Shown here piece by piece: positions 8,382 to 16,737 of a stretch of DNA of 41,800 nucleotides (positions are counted from its first letter, which is position 1; every line of letters starts with the position of its first letter). The position numbers and the translations under genes were made by a program. This DNA is from Tateyamaria pelophila (GTDB lineage: Bacteria > Pseudomonadota > Alphaproteobacteria > Rhodobacterales > Rhodobacteraceae), in NCBI RefSeq assembly GCF_019966495.1, contig NZ_JAIMIA010000034.1, positions 1 to 41,800 on the forward strand, read 5' to 3'. Below the pieces are notes generated by a model. That model did not search any database. It was not told the DNA's origin and saw only the letters and a program-made list of their open reading frames with translations.

Positions 8382-9253
8382 TGCATCCCGCTCCATCCGT
8401 TATCTTCTTTTCCGTATTCAGCGGCGTGGGTTTTGGCCTCCTGACCTTTCTGGGCTTTGGCGTCCCGCACGTCTTTGGATGGAACGCCTTTGTGTTCTTT
8501 GTGATCGCGTATCTCTGCGCCGTGGGCGGCTTGGTTGCGTCAACCTTTCATCTCGGCCACCCCGAACGCGCGCTCAAGGCATTCACCCAATGGCGGTCGT
8601 CCTGGCTCAGCCGCGAAGGATGGTGTGCCGTGCTCGCGCTGTGCTTCATGGCGATCTATGGCATCGGGCTTGTCTTTTTCGACGTCCGGTGGGGCTTTTT
8701 CGGCGTCATAGGCGCAGTGTTTTCCATTGCGACCGTCTACACGACATCGATGATCTACACCCAGTTGGAATCCGTCCCGCGCTGGCATTCCCCCGGAACA
8801 CCGGCAATGTTTCTCAGCTTCTCCGTAGCTGCGGGCGCATTGCTGGCGGGAGAGATCCACGCTGCCATGGCCCTGATCGCCATTGCGGCCCTGCTGCAAA
8901 TCGCGCTTTGGGTGGTGGGCGACGGCGCACTGGAGGCATCGGGCACGTCATTGGCGACCGCCACGGGCTTGGGCCAAAACGGGTCGGTACGCGCCTTTGA
9001 GCCGCCCCATACCGGGACGAACTATCTCCTCAAGGAATTCGCTTTTGTGGTCGGACGCAAACACAGCCTGAAGCTGCGTGTGATTTCGATCGTGCTCTTT
9101 GCGGTGATTCCAATCGCCTTGCTCATCGCGCCGTTTTCGCACTGGTTGGTCCTGCTGGCAGTGATCAGTCACGTGGCCGGCGCGCTTGCCTCACGATGGT
9201 TGTTTTTTGCAGAGGCCGAGCATGTGGTCGGCCTCTACTACGGGAAACGCTAG
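8381..9253 (+). CDS. soeC: Sulfite dehydrogenase membrane anchor subunit
   Basis: A 290-residue hydrophobic protein of the DmsC/NrfD type with about eight membrane segments, starting with a hydrophobic run near SVIFFSVFSGVGFGLLTFLG. Family-like features include VASTFHLGHPERALKAFTQWRSSWLSREG in the second membrane region, seen in DMSO reductase anchor subunits. It would anchor SoeAB to the inner face of the cytoplasmic membrane and pass electrons to quinone. The start overlaps the soeB stop by one base (TGATG). It is the last gene of the operon; a hairpin lies 13 bases after its stop. Confidence 0.92.
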   Translation: MHPAPSVIFFSVFSGVGFGLLTFLGFGVPHVFGWNAFVFFVIAYLCAVGGLVASTFHLGHPERALKAFTQWRSSWLSREGWCAVLALCFMAIYGIGLVFFDVRWGFFGVIGAVFSIATVYTTSMIYTQLESVPRWHSPGTPAMFLSFSVAAGALLAGEIHAAMALIAIAALLQIALWVVGDGALEASGTSLATATGLGQNGSVRAFEPPHTGTNYLLKEFAFVVGRKHSLKLRVISIVLFAVIPIALLIAPFSHWLVLLAVISHVAGALASRWLFFAEAEHVVGLYYGKR

Positions 9254-9266
9254 ACATTTTGTGTAA

Positions 9267-9285
9267 GGCGGGCGTGTCGTCCGCC
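9267..9285. terminator. Hairpin between convergent soeC and dapA
   Basis: GGCGGGC at 9267-9273 pairs with GTCCGCC at 9279-9285 (one G-T pair) around a five-base loop. It sits in the 37-base gap between two convergent genes and could stop transcription from both sides. No strong T-run follows on either strand, so it is a weak or Rho-assisted candidate. Confidence 0.4.
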
Positions 9286-9290
9286 CTGCG

Positions 9291-10163
9291 CTACATCAAT
9301 CCGGCATGCACCAACGCCGCGTCAACCAGAGCCTTGGTGTCATCCGACAAGCATGTCAGCGGCAGCCGGACCTCTTCGGAACACAGATCGAGTCGCGACA
9401 TCGCATATTTTACGCCAACCAATCCCGGTTCGGTAAAGATCGCCTTGTGAAGTGGCATCAGGCGGTCTTGCAACTCCAGCGCTTTGGTATAATCCCCCGC
9501 CGCACAAGCCGCCTGCATCTGGCTCATCAATTTGGGGGCCACGTTTGCCGTCACCGAGATTGCACCGACACCGCCGCAGGCGTTGAAGGCATGCGCGGTC
9601 GCGTCTTCGCCGGTCAACTGAACAAAGTCCTTGCCACATGTAATCCGGGTATCGCCCACGCGCGACAAATCCCCGGTCGCATCCTTCACGCCCACAATGC
9701 GCGGCAATTTGGCCAGTTCACCCATAGTCTCGGGCGTCATGTCGATGACCGAACGGCCCGGGATATTGTAGATGATGATCGGGATATCGGCGCAGTCATG
9801 CAACGCTGTGAAATGTGCAATCAATCCGCGTTGTGTTGGCTTGTTGTAATAGGGCGTGACCACAAGTGCGGCATCCGCGCCGACCTTCTCGGCGAACTGG
9901 ACAAAGCGCATCGCCTCGACTGTGTTGTTCGACCCGGCGCCCGCGATCACGGGGACACGGCCGGTCGTTGCCTTGACCACCGTCTCAATAACCAGTTCAT
10001 GCTCTTCATGCGTCAGGGTCGGGCTTTCACCGGTGGTGCCGACAGGGACAAACCCGCTGGTGCCTTCCCCGATATGCCATTCGACCAGCTTCTTGAGCGT
10101 TTCCAGATCCAAAGCGCCGTTACGAAACGGCGTGACGAGGGCAGGCATAGAACCTTTAAACAT
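9291..10163 (-). CDS. dapA: 4-hydroxy-tetrahydrodipicolinate synthase
   Basis: A 290-residue aldolase-type enzyme that condenses pyruvate with aspartate semialdehyde, the first committed step to lysine and diaminopimelate. The family marks are present: GTTGESPTL (42-50), [10 protein letters not shown] (about 101-110), Tyr132 in IIYNIPGRS, and the Schiff-base lysine Lys160 in GVKDATGD. The ATG at 10163 is chosen because GGAG lies seven bases before it; a GTG two codons upstream would leave no room for a ribosome binding site. It is convergent with soeC and divergent from the lytic transglycosylase gene, with about 137 bases between the two starts. Confidence 0.95.
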   Translation of the reverse strand: MFKGSMPALVTPFRNGALDLETLKKLVEWHIGEGTSGFVPVGTTGESPTLTHEEHELVIETVVKATTGRVPVIAGAGSNNTVEAMRFVQFAEKVGADAALVVTPYYNKPTQRGLIAHFTALHDCADIPIIIYNIPGRSVIDMTPETMGELAKLPRIVGVKDATGDLSRVGDTRITCGKDFVQLTGEDATAHAFNACGGVGAISVTANVAPKLMSQMQAACAAGDYTKALELQDRLMPLHKAIFTEPGLVGVKYAMSRLDLCSEEVRLPLTCLSDDTKALVDAALVHAGLM

Positions 10164-10300
10164 TCTCACGCTCCTTTTTTACGTGTGGCAGGCGATCGGC
10201 CTGGGATGAATACTGCATCTATCCGGATCGTGAGTTGAAACCCCACGGTTCAGAGATATGCTGTTAGGCTCTAGCCTTGCACAGACAGGAAATGCAAGAG

Positions 10301-12271
10301 ATGAGCCGCTTCGCCGTCGCCCTTATACTGCTTTTTGCATCCGCTGTTGCCGCACTGGCCGAACGTCCCCGCCCTTTGGGCTGGGCGTTTGACGCGATGC
10401 GCGCGGGCAACTGGGAAACAGCCGCCCAATTGGCCGCACGGGACGGTCCCGTCGCCGCTGACGTGATCGAATGGCATCGGTTGCGCGCAGGGCGCGGCAG
10501 CTATTCCGACGTCATCGCCTTTCTGGAGCGCCGCCCGAACTGGCCCGGCGAAGCCTATTTGCGCCGCCAATCCGAACCCGTGGTGCTCGAACAGGGAGAT
10601 GCCGCGATCCTCGCGTTTTTTGCACAAGACATCGCTCAAAGCCCCGAAGGCGTACTGGCCCATGCTGAAGCGCTCGCGCGGGAGGGGTCCACCGGTCTGG
10701 CCGAGGCCAACCTGGTTCTGGAGTGGCGGACCGTTGCCATGGATAACGCAGCGCAGGCGCAATACCTGAGCAGACATGCCGCCTTGCTGGCCCCGCATCA
10801 TGTGGCCCGGTTGGACGCGATGCTCTGGGCCGGGGAAACGGCCAGCGCAAGGCGGATGTTCTATCTTGTACCCCCGGGCCATCAGGCGCTGGCCGAAGCC
10901 CGACTGGGTCTGCGGGCGCTGTCGAAATCCGTCGACAGCCTCATTGCGGCCGTGCCAGACTCGCTCGCGGATGATCCGGGTCTTGCGCATGCCCGGTTCG
11001 AATGGCGCGTCCGCAAAGGTCGCTGGGCGGATGCCAAGGACCTGCTGCGCCAGCGCTCCGCCTCTGCCGAAAGCCTTGGGGAACCCGAAGCTTGGGCCCA
11101 GCGCCGCCGTGCGCTCGCCCGTGATGAAATGCGCGACGGGGATCCTGCGCTGGCCTATCAGCTCGCATCGAGGCACTTTCTGTCGGAAGGTGCTTCCTAT
11201 GCGGATCTGGAGTGGTTGTCGGGCTACATTGCCTTGCGCTTGCTGAACGATCCGCAAACGGCGCTTGGACACTTCCAGAACCACCGCGCGGCCATCACCT
11301 CTCCGATCTCGCGCGGGCGGGCGGGCTATTGGATGGGCCGGGCCTATGAGGCGTTGGGCGATGAAGTCGCGGCGCAAGCGGCCTACGCGGACGGTGCGAA
11401 ATTCCAATCGTCCTTTTACGGTTTGCTGGCCGCTGAGCGCGGCAATCTCCCTTTCGATCCCGATCTGTACGGGGCCGAGGTTTTTGACGACTGGCGCACC
11501 TCTGATCTGGCAAGCCGCGACCTTTTCGAGGCGGGGCTGCTGTTGCAGGCTTCTGGCGAGTTGAGCGTCGCGGAACGCTTCTGGACCCATCTGGCCGAAG
11601 ACCTTGACCGCGCGGAGGCCGGGCAATTGGGACAAGCGGCCATCGACGCAGGTCAGCCCCACCTAGCTGTCATGATCGCCAAGCGCGTCGCAACCCGCGG
11701 CATTACACTGGATGCCACCTATTATCCCCTGCACCCGCTGGCACAGGCGAACCTGCCCATGGCGCCGGAAATGAACCTCGCCATTGCGCGGCGCGAAAGC
11801 GAATTTGATCCCTCTGTCCAAAGCGGGGTCGGCGCGCGCGGGCTCATGCAGATCATGCCAGAGACAGCGCGAGAGGTCGCCACCGGTCTGGGCCGGGGGG
11901 GTGAACACAGCACCGGCCGCCTGATCTCCGACCCCGTCTACAATGCAGAACTGGGCGCCGCGTTTCTGTCCCAGCTTGCAGGGCGGTTCGGTGGCAACGT
12001 TGTCTTGATGTCGGCGGCTTACAACGCGGGGCCCAGCCGACCGGATCGCTGGATGACCCTGTTTGGGGATCCGCGACAGGGTACGACGGATTTCGACGTG
12101 ATTGACTGGATCGAACATATCCCGTTTCGCGAGACTCAGAACTATGTGATGCGCGTCGCAGAAAGCCTGCCGGTCTATCGCGCTCGGCTGGGCAAGGACC
12201 CGCTGCCGATCCCCTTCAGCGCGGAATTGACCGGCTCAACCCTGTTGTCGTTCGCGCCACAGGGTGAATAG
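10301..12271 (+). CDS. Soluble lytic murein transglycosylase
   Basis: A 656-residue periplasmic enzyme that cleaves peptidoglycan glycan strands to 1,6-anhydromuropeptides. The N-terminus, MSRFAVALILLFASAVAALA, is a signal peptide with a likely cut after ALA. A long helical superhelix region follows (about 25-460). The catalytic SLT domain (about 485-640) carries the glutamate in IARRESEFDPSVQS, then GARGLMQIMPETA and SAAYNAGPSRPDRW. This layout matches Slt70-type enzymes. The ATG at 10301 is preferred over one at 10292 because AGGA at 10287-10290 suits it better. The last 36 bases overlap the convergent EamA permease gene. It is not near divisome genes, so it is probably a housekeeping turnover enzyme. 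Confidence 0.92.
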   Translation: MSRFAVALILLFASAVAALAERPRPLGWAFDAMRAGNWETAAQLAARDGPVAADVIEWHRLRAGRGSYSDVIAFLERRPNWPGEAYLRRQSEPVVLEQGDAAILAFFAQDIAQSPEGVLAHAEALAREGSTGLAEANLVLEWRTVAMDNAAQAQYLSRHAALLAPHHVARLDAMLWAGETASARRMFYLVPPGHQALAEARLGLRALSKSVDSLIAAVPDSLADDPGLAHARFEWRVRKGRWADAKDLLRQRSASAESLGEPEAWAQRRRALARDEMRDGDPALAYQLASRHFLSEGASYADLEWLSGYIALRLLNDPQTALGHFQNHRAAITSPISRGRAGYWMGRAYEALGDEVAAQAAYADGAKFQSSFYGLLAAERGNLPFDPDLYGAEVFDDWRTSDLASRDLFEAGLLLQASGELSVAERFWTHLAEDLDRAEAGQLGQAAIDAGQPHLAVMIAKRVATRGITLDATYYPLHPLAQANLPMAPEMNLAIARRESEFDPSVQSGVGARGLMQIMPETAREVATGLGRGGEHSTGRLISDPVYNAELGAAFLSQLAGRFGGNVVLMSAAYNAGPSRPDRWMTLFGDPRQGTTDFDVIDWIEHIPFRETQNYVMRVAESLPVYRARLGKDPLPIPFSAELTGSTLLSFAPQGE

Positions 12272-13105
12272 GCCCGCCGCCACGACAATCCCTGCGCCGA
12301 TCAGCACGTTCATCTGCAATGCCTCACCAAAGACGGTGATGCCCACGGCAGATGCAAACACCAACTGGAAATAGGCGAATGGCTGCACCGCGCTGACCTC
12401 CGCAACCTCATAGCACCGGATCAATAGCCAATGGCCCACCGATCCGGTGACGCATAGCGCCCCCATCCACATCCAGTCACCACCCGTCATGGGCTCCCAG
12501 AACCAAATTCCGACTGTTGTGATAGCGACGGCACCCACGGTACCTGTCCAGAAAAAGCTGGTCGCCGTCGGATCATCCCGCGAAACGTAGCGGGTCAAAA
12601 GCCCGTAGGTCGCGAACATCACCGCTGCGATCAAGGGAATGATCGCTTCGGGATTGAACACGCCCAGACCTGGTTTGAGAATGAAAAGAACGCCGATGAA
12701 GCCAATCCCGATCGCCACCCAGCGCCGCCAGCCCACATACTCACCAAGGATCGGCCCGGACAGGGCCGCGATCAACAAGGGATAGGCCGAAAACACCGCG
12801 TGGCTTTCGACCAGCCCCAATATTGTGAACGACGTGACCATCACGCAAATCTGGGTGGCCAGCAGTACACCCCGCAACGTCTGGATCACCGGGCGCGTTG
12901 TGCGCGCCGCGGCCATGACCCCGCCGGCCTTGCGCGCGGAAATCGTGATCGCGAAGGCCGCAAAGAACCAAAAGCGGATCATGACGACCATGTACACGTT
13001 GTATTCGCTCGCCAGATGTCGGGAAATCCCGTCCTGACTTGCAAACACAACCGAAACCGCAATCATCAGCGCAATCCCGAGGCGCGTGTTGTTGCCCGCG
13101 CTCAT
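12236..13105 (-). CDS. EamA-family (DMT) permease
   Basis: A 289-residue integral membrane protein with about ten membrane segments in two EamA repeats. The N-terminal repeat starts with LGIALMIAVSVVFASQDGISRHLA, and the second begins near PEAIIPLIAAVMFATYGLLTRY. Family members export or import small metabolites; the substrate cannot be read from sequence. The ATG overlaps the stop of mnmD (ATGA at 13102-13105), so the two are co-transcribed, perhaps only for compactness. The 3' end overlaps the lytic transglycosylase gene by 36 bases on the opposite strand. Confidence 0.88.
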   Translation of the reverse strand: MSAGNNTRLGIALMIAVSVVFASQDGISRHLASEYNVYMVVMIRFWFFAAFAITISARKAGGVMAAARTTRPVIQTLRGVLLATQICVMVTSFTILGLVESHAVFSAYPLLIAALSGPILGEYVGWRRWVAIGIGFIGVLFILKPGLGVFNPEAIIPLIAAVMFATYGLLTRYVSRDDPTATSFFWTGTVGAVAITTVGIWFWEPMTGGDWMWMGALCVTGSVGHWLLIRCYEVAEVSAVQPFAYFQLVFASAVGITVFGEALQMNVLIGAGIVVAAGLFTLWRERQQG

Positions 13106-13773
13106 CCCAGCATGGCCCGGGTCATGTGTCGCTTGCGGCCATAGCCGGGAACGCGTTCAACGGTGAACCCTGCGTCTTGCAGTCCGCGGCGGACAAATCC
13201 GGCGGCCGTATAGGTCGCCGCCGTGCCCTTTGGTTTCGTATGCGTGGCCACCTGCTGCATCAGGTCTGCCCCCCAAAGTTCGGGGTTCTTGGCGGGTGAA
13301 AATCCGTCCAGATACCAGGCGTCGGCCGATCCTGACCAGTCCGGCAAGGTCTCGCGTGCGTCTCCTTGCACAAGGCAGAGAACGGCATCGTCAAACGTGA
13401 ACACATCATCCCCGGTGCGCATCGCTGCCACCATTTCTCCCGCCAAATCCGCCAACGCCGGAAACGCCGCCAAGGCGGTTTCCATGTCCTTCGGCACCAA
13501 CGGGAAGGCCTCGAAGCTGGTGAACTGTAATCTGCCCGTCACGCCTGCGGCCCGCCACTCGGCCCATGTCGCCAGAAAATTCAAACCCGTGCCAAAGCCC
13601 AACTCGGCGATGTGGAACTCATTGCAAAACCGGACAGGCAGATCGTTGCCGCGTAAAAAGACATGCCTTGTCTCGGCCAGACCGTTGTCGAGGCTGAAAT
13701 AGGGATCATCAAAACGGGTCGACACCGGCACAACGCCGTCCCGCCATTCCAACTGAGCTTGCTGGCCCTGCAT
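13102..13773 (-). CDS. mnmD: tRNA mnm5s2U34 methyltransferase (MnmD)
   Basis: A 223-residue SAM-dependent methyltransferase equal to the N-terminal half of E. coli MnmC. It would methylate nm5s2U34 to mnm5s2U34 in the tRNA wobble position. Family marks are DPYFSLDNGLAETRHVFL near residues 20-37, the SAM motif AELGFGTGLNFL, and the late DGFSPAKNPELW. The start is set at the ATG at 13773; the open frame continues upstream across the divergent oxidoreductase gene but has no family-like sequence there. It is followed by the overlapping EamA gene. The second MnmC activity is carried by the divergent gene starting 55 bases away. Confidence 0.9.
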   Translation of the reverse strand: MQGQQAQLEWRDGVVPVSTRFDDPYFSLDNGLAETRHVFLRGNDLPVRFCNEFHIAELGFGTGLNFLATWAEWRAAGVTGRLQFTSFEAFPLVPKDMETALAAFPALADLAGEMVAAMRTGDDVFTFDDAVLCLVQGDARETLPDWSGSADAWYLDGFSPAKNPELWGADLMQQVATHTKPKGTAATYTAAGFVRRGLQDAGFTVERVPGYGRKRHMTRAMLG

Positions 13774-13828
13774 CCTGCGCCCCTGTATGACGTGCCTATC
13801 GGCGCGACATTGGCGGAAGGAACAGGCA

Positions 13829-14866
13829 TTGGCAACGACAGAGATCACCGTGCGCGGGGCCGGAATTTTTGGCCTGTCCATCGCGTGGGAACTGACGCGG
13901 CGCGGCGCGAAGATACAGATCGTTGACCCCCACGGCGCAGCGGCAGGCGCAAGCGGCGGCATTGTCGGGGCGCTGGCCCCACATGTGCCGGAAAACTGGA
14001 ACCCCAAGAAACAGTTTCAGCTTGAAAGCCTGCTGATGGCGCAAGAATTTTGGCAGGACGTTCAAGAGGTCGGCGGATGCTCCGCCGGTTATGCGAGGCT
14101 CGGTCGGGTGCAACCCATTGCAGATGACGCCGCCTTGCATTTGGCGCAAGCCCGCGCCCTGTCTGCGCGGACACTTTGGGGACAGGCCGCCGAGTGGCAT
14201 GTCAGACCCGTACAATCACCCGACTGGTCAGCGCACAGTCCTACCGGCATGGAAATCTACGACAGCCTCAGCGCGCGTATTCATCCCAAACAGGCCTGCC
14301 TCGCATTGGTCGCCGCCCTCAAATCGCAAGGTGTAGAGGTGCAGACTGAGGCCCCTCAAACGGCTATGACCATCCACGCCACCGGGGTGGCCGGGCTGGA
14401 GGTCTTGAGCGCGACCCACAGCCGCATGGTGGGGGCCGGGATCAAAGGCCAAGCGATTTTGCTCGATCATGCTGCCCCCGATGCGCCGCAGCTTTTTGCC
14501 GACAGCTTGCACATTATCCCGCATGCTGATGGTACGACCGCGATCGGTTCAACGACAGAACGCGAATACAGCGACGCGGCGACGACCGACAGCCAGTTGG
14601 ATGACATTCTGGCCCGGGCGCGCTCCGCCGTCCCCGCCCTCCGGCAGGCCAGCGTCATCGCCCGCTGGGCCGGGGCGCGCCCCCGCAGCCGCAGCCGCGC
14701 GCCGATGCTCGGGCCATGGCCGGACCGACCGGGGCATTTCATTGCAAATGGCGGGTTCAAGATTGGCTTCGGTATGGCTCCGAAAGTGGCGCAAACGATG
14801 GCTGACCTCATCCTGGATCAGCGTGACACCATTCCCGATGGCTTCGAAATCCGTGCGTCGTTCTAA
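13829..14866 (+). CDS. FAD-dependent oxidoreductase, MnmC2-like
   Basis: A 345-residue DAO-family flavoprotein resembling the C-terminal half of MnmC, which oxidatively converts cmnm5s2U34 to nm5s2U34. The FAD-binding motif GAGIFGLSIAWELTRRGA lies at the N-terminus, followed by AAAGASGGIVGALAPHVPENW. The C-terminal region has RWAGARPRSRSRAPMLG and FIANGGFKIGFGMAP, as in this group. The proposed start is TTG at 13829, with GGAAGGA at 13815-13821 seven bases before it; an in-frame ATG at 13787 has no such support. It is divergent from mnmD, its functional partner. Its stop overlaps the convergent hydratase gene by four bases. A glycine-oxidase-like role is possible but less likely beside mnmD. 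Confidence 0.78.
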   Translation: MATTEITVRGAGIFGLSIAWELTRRGAKIQIVDPHGAAAGASGGIVGALAPHVPENWNPKKQFQLESLLMAQEFWQDVQEVGGCSAGYARLGRVQPIADDAALHLAQARALSARTLWGQAAEWHVRPVQSPDWSAHSPTGMEIYDSLSARIHPKQACLALVAALKSQGVEVQTEAPQTAMTIHATGVAGLEVLSATHSRMVGAGIKGQAILLDHAAPDAPQLFADSLHIIPHADGTTAIGSTTEREYSDAATTDSQLDDILARARSAVPALRQASVIARWAGARPRSRSRAPMLGPWPDRPGHFIANGGFKIGFGMAPKVAQTMADLILDQRDTIPDGFEIRASF

Positions 14867-15660
14867 GCCGCCGCGGTCATGCATTGCCGCCCATCCGGAC
14901 CTCGCACCCAGAACTGACGGTCCTTGCGGCACAGCGTTGCGGTTTCAAAATGCATGAGGGGTGCTGTGGCACGGAACGAAAATTCGGTCAGCGGGCCAAG
15001 CGATGCCTCCGCCATCAACATCAGATGCTGCGCCAGCAAGGGGCCATGCACGACCAGACCGTCGTAACCTTCCACCGCCGTCGCGTAGGGCTGGTCATAA
15101 TGAATCCGGTGCCCGTTGAATGTCAGCGCCGAATAACGAAACAGCAACGTCGCATCGAAATTGTGCTGTGCTCTCTGATCTTCGTCCATTGGAGCCACCG
15201 GCGGCGCGGGCTTTCTTGCCAAAGGATCCGGGTCTTCGCGATAGACAAGATCCTGCCATTCGGTAACGCGAATGACGCTCTCCTGTACGATTTCGTGGCG
15301 CAAGGTGACAAAAGCCAGCGGGCCCGATCGCCCGTTCTTGGTTTCAACCTTGTCGCAATAAGACACCCGTTCCGCGGGCACGCCCAGTCGCAAAGGGGCG
15401 TCAAAACGCAATCGGCCACCGGCCCACATCCGCCGCGGCAGACCCATATCCGGGATCAAGCCACCCACCTTGGGATGGCCATCCCGGCCCAGATCTTCGG
15501 GCGGGATGGGTGTCCAGAAGTAAAGCTGATGAAAGAACGGCGGGAGCGTGTCACCGACGCCGAGCGTTGCAGCATGCCCGAGGGCAACCTGCATCGCCTG
15601 TGCGCGGGCGGGATCCAGCACGTCGCTTTGACGAACGGGTTGGGGCATTGCATCTTGCAT
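14863..15660 (-). CDS. MaoC/HTD2-like acyl-CoA hydratase
   Basis: A 265-residue hot-dog-fold protein of the double MaoC type. The N-terminal half (about 30-140) contains LPPFFHQLYFWTPIPPEDLGRDGHP, a stretch typical of mesaconyl-C4-CoA or itaconyl-CoA hydratases and HTD2-like dehydratases. The second half contains FRYSALTFNGHRIHYDQPYA and GLVVHGPLLAQHLM, the MaoC hydratase signature. It probably hydrates a branched unsaturated C4/C5 dicarboxyl-CoA, but the substrate is not certain. The ATG at 15660 was chosen because the frame further upstream would overlap the divergent VOC gene start. Only 29 bases separate the two starts. Confidence 0.72.
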   Translation of the reverse strand: MQDAMPQPVRQSDVLDPARAQAMQVALGHAATLGVGDTLPPFFHQLYFWTPIPPEDLGRDGHPKVGGLIPDMGLPRRMWAGGRLRFDAPLRLGVPAERVSYCDKVETKNGRSGPLAFVTLRHEIVQESVIRVTEWQDLVYREDPDPLARKPAPPVAPMDEDQRAQHNFDATLLFRYSALTFNGHRIHYDQPYATAVEGYDGLVVHGPLLAQHLMLMAEASLGPLTEFSFRATAPLMHFETATLCRKDRQFWVRGPDGRQCMTAAA

Positions 15661-15689
15661 GTCGAGATCATGATCCAAGGAGTCCCGAA

Positions 15690-16091
15690 TTGAAACAGCC
15701 GACCCTCTCGCATCTGGATCATCTTGTGCTGACCGTCGCCGACATAGAGACAACGATCCGGTTTTACCGTGACAGTCTTGGGATGGTGCACGCGCCCTTT
15801 ACGGTCGCAGATGGCACAACCCGCCACGCGCTCCACTTCGGGACGCAAAAGATCAACCTGCATCAAGCCGGGGCAGAGTTCGATCCCAAAGCCCGATCAC
15901 CGAACCCCGGCACCGCTGATCTGTGTTTTCTGACCGACACCGGGCTAACCAACTGGCAGGCCCACTTCGCCGCGACCGGAACACAGATCGAGCAAGGCCC
16001 TGTCGCCCGCTCGGGCGCAACCGGACCGATCCTGTCGCTTTACGTGCGCGATCCCGACGGGAACCTGATCGAGGTCAGCACACCCGCCTAG
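15690..16091 (+). CDS. VOC-family (glyoxalase-like) protein
   Basis: A 133-residue metalloprotein of the vicinal oxygen chelate superfamily. It starts LSHLDHLVLTVADIETTIRFYRD, and carries RHALHFGTQKINLHQ and the C-terminal LYVRDPDGNLIEVS, with the usual metal ligands (His, His, Glu) in place. The closest recollection is the STM3117-like group of unknown substrate. The likely start is TTG at 15690, with AAGGAG at 15677-15682 seven bases before it. Its 3' end overlaps the convergent reductase gene by four bases. It is divergent from the hydratase and may be co-regulated with it. Confidence 0.82.
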   Translation: MKQPTLSHLDHLVLTVADIETTIRFYRDSLGMVHAPFTVADGTTRHALHFGTQKINLHQAGAEFDPKARSPNPGTADLCFLTDTGLTNWQAHFAATGTQIEQGPVARSGATGPILSLYVRDPDGNLIEVSTPA

Positions 16092-16630
16092 CGGCGTATT
16101 TCCGCCCGCAGCATTTGCATCAGCCTGGACAGTTCCCGCACATAGATCTCGCCCACCAGCGCGCCATTTTCATCAAACTGGTTTCCGCTGTCTGCCAGGT
16201 GGATTTCTGGACCTTGCAAAATACGGGGCCGAAACGGCACCATATATCCGCGCAGGATCATCTGTGCCCGCTCACCCCCCGCACGCCCCGCCGCCGCGGA
16301 CATCACAGCCAAGGGTTTATCGGACCAGGGGTTACCTTCAATACGGCTGACCCAATCCAATGCATTCTTGAGAACACCGGACGGGGCCTTGTTGTATTCC
16401 GGGGTCGAGATCAGCACCGCGTCCGCTTCGGCGATTTGACCGGCCAGCAGGATCGCTGCGTTCGGGGCACCGTCCAATGCCTCGAAATCACCATCATAAA
16501 GAGGCATCTGCAGGTCAGCCTCGACATAGGTGCAGTCGCCAAAAAGCTCGGCTGCCGCACGTAGCAATTTACGGTTGGTCGATCCGGCACGCAATGAACC
16601 AGATACGCCGAGAAGTATGGGTAATGTCAT
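16088..16630 (-). CDS. NADPH-dependent FMN reductase family protein
   Basis: A 180-residue flavodoxin-fold protein. The FMN phosphate-binding loop GVSGSLRAGSTNRKLL is near the N-terminus, and STPEYNKAPSGVLKNALDWVSR is the classic motif of the ChrR/ArsH/SsuE-like FMN-binding NADPH reductases. Likely substrates are quinones, azo compounds or metal ions, and none can be preferred from context. The length fits the family. Its start at 16630 is near the end of the convergent-facing terminator region; its 3' end overlaps the VOC gene by four bases. Confidence 0.88.
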   Translation of the reverse strand: MTLPILLGVSGSLRAGSTNRKLLRAAAELFGDCTYVEADLQMPLYDGDFEALDGAPNAAILLAGQIAEADAVLISTPEYNKAPSGVLKNALDWVSRIEGNPWSDKPLAVMSAAAGRAGGERAQMILRGYMVPFRPRILQGPEIHLADSGNQFDENGALVGEIYVRELSRLMQMLRAEIRR

Positions 16631-16683
16631 CGCCCGCTCCCTATCAAACCCACCTCATGCGGGCTCTTGAAATGCTAAATATA

Positions 16684-16710
16684 AAGGCCCCGGTGAAATG
16701 CCGGAGCCTT
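16684..16710 (-). terminator. Hairpin terminator after the OmpA-like gene
   Basis: AAGGC (16684-16688) and CCGG (16690-16693) pair with CCGG (16701-16704) and GCCTT (16706-16710), with one mismatch, around a seven-base loop. On the minus strand a T-rich tail (CTTTATATTTA) follows. It lies 27 bases beyond the OmpA-like stop and fits an intrinsic terminator for that gene. Confidence 0.7.
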
Positions 16711-16737
16711 TTGTAGTGTTGAACTATTTAGGGTGCT

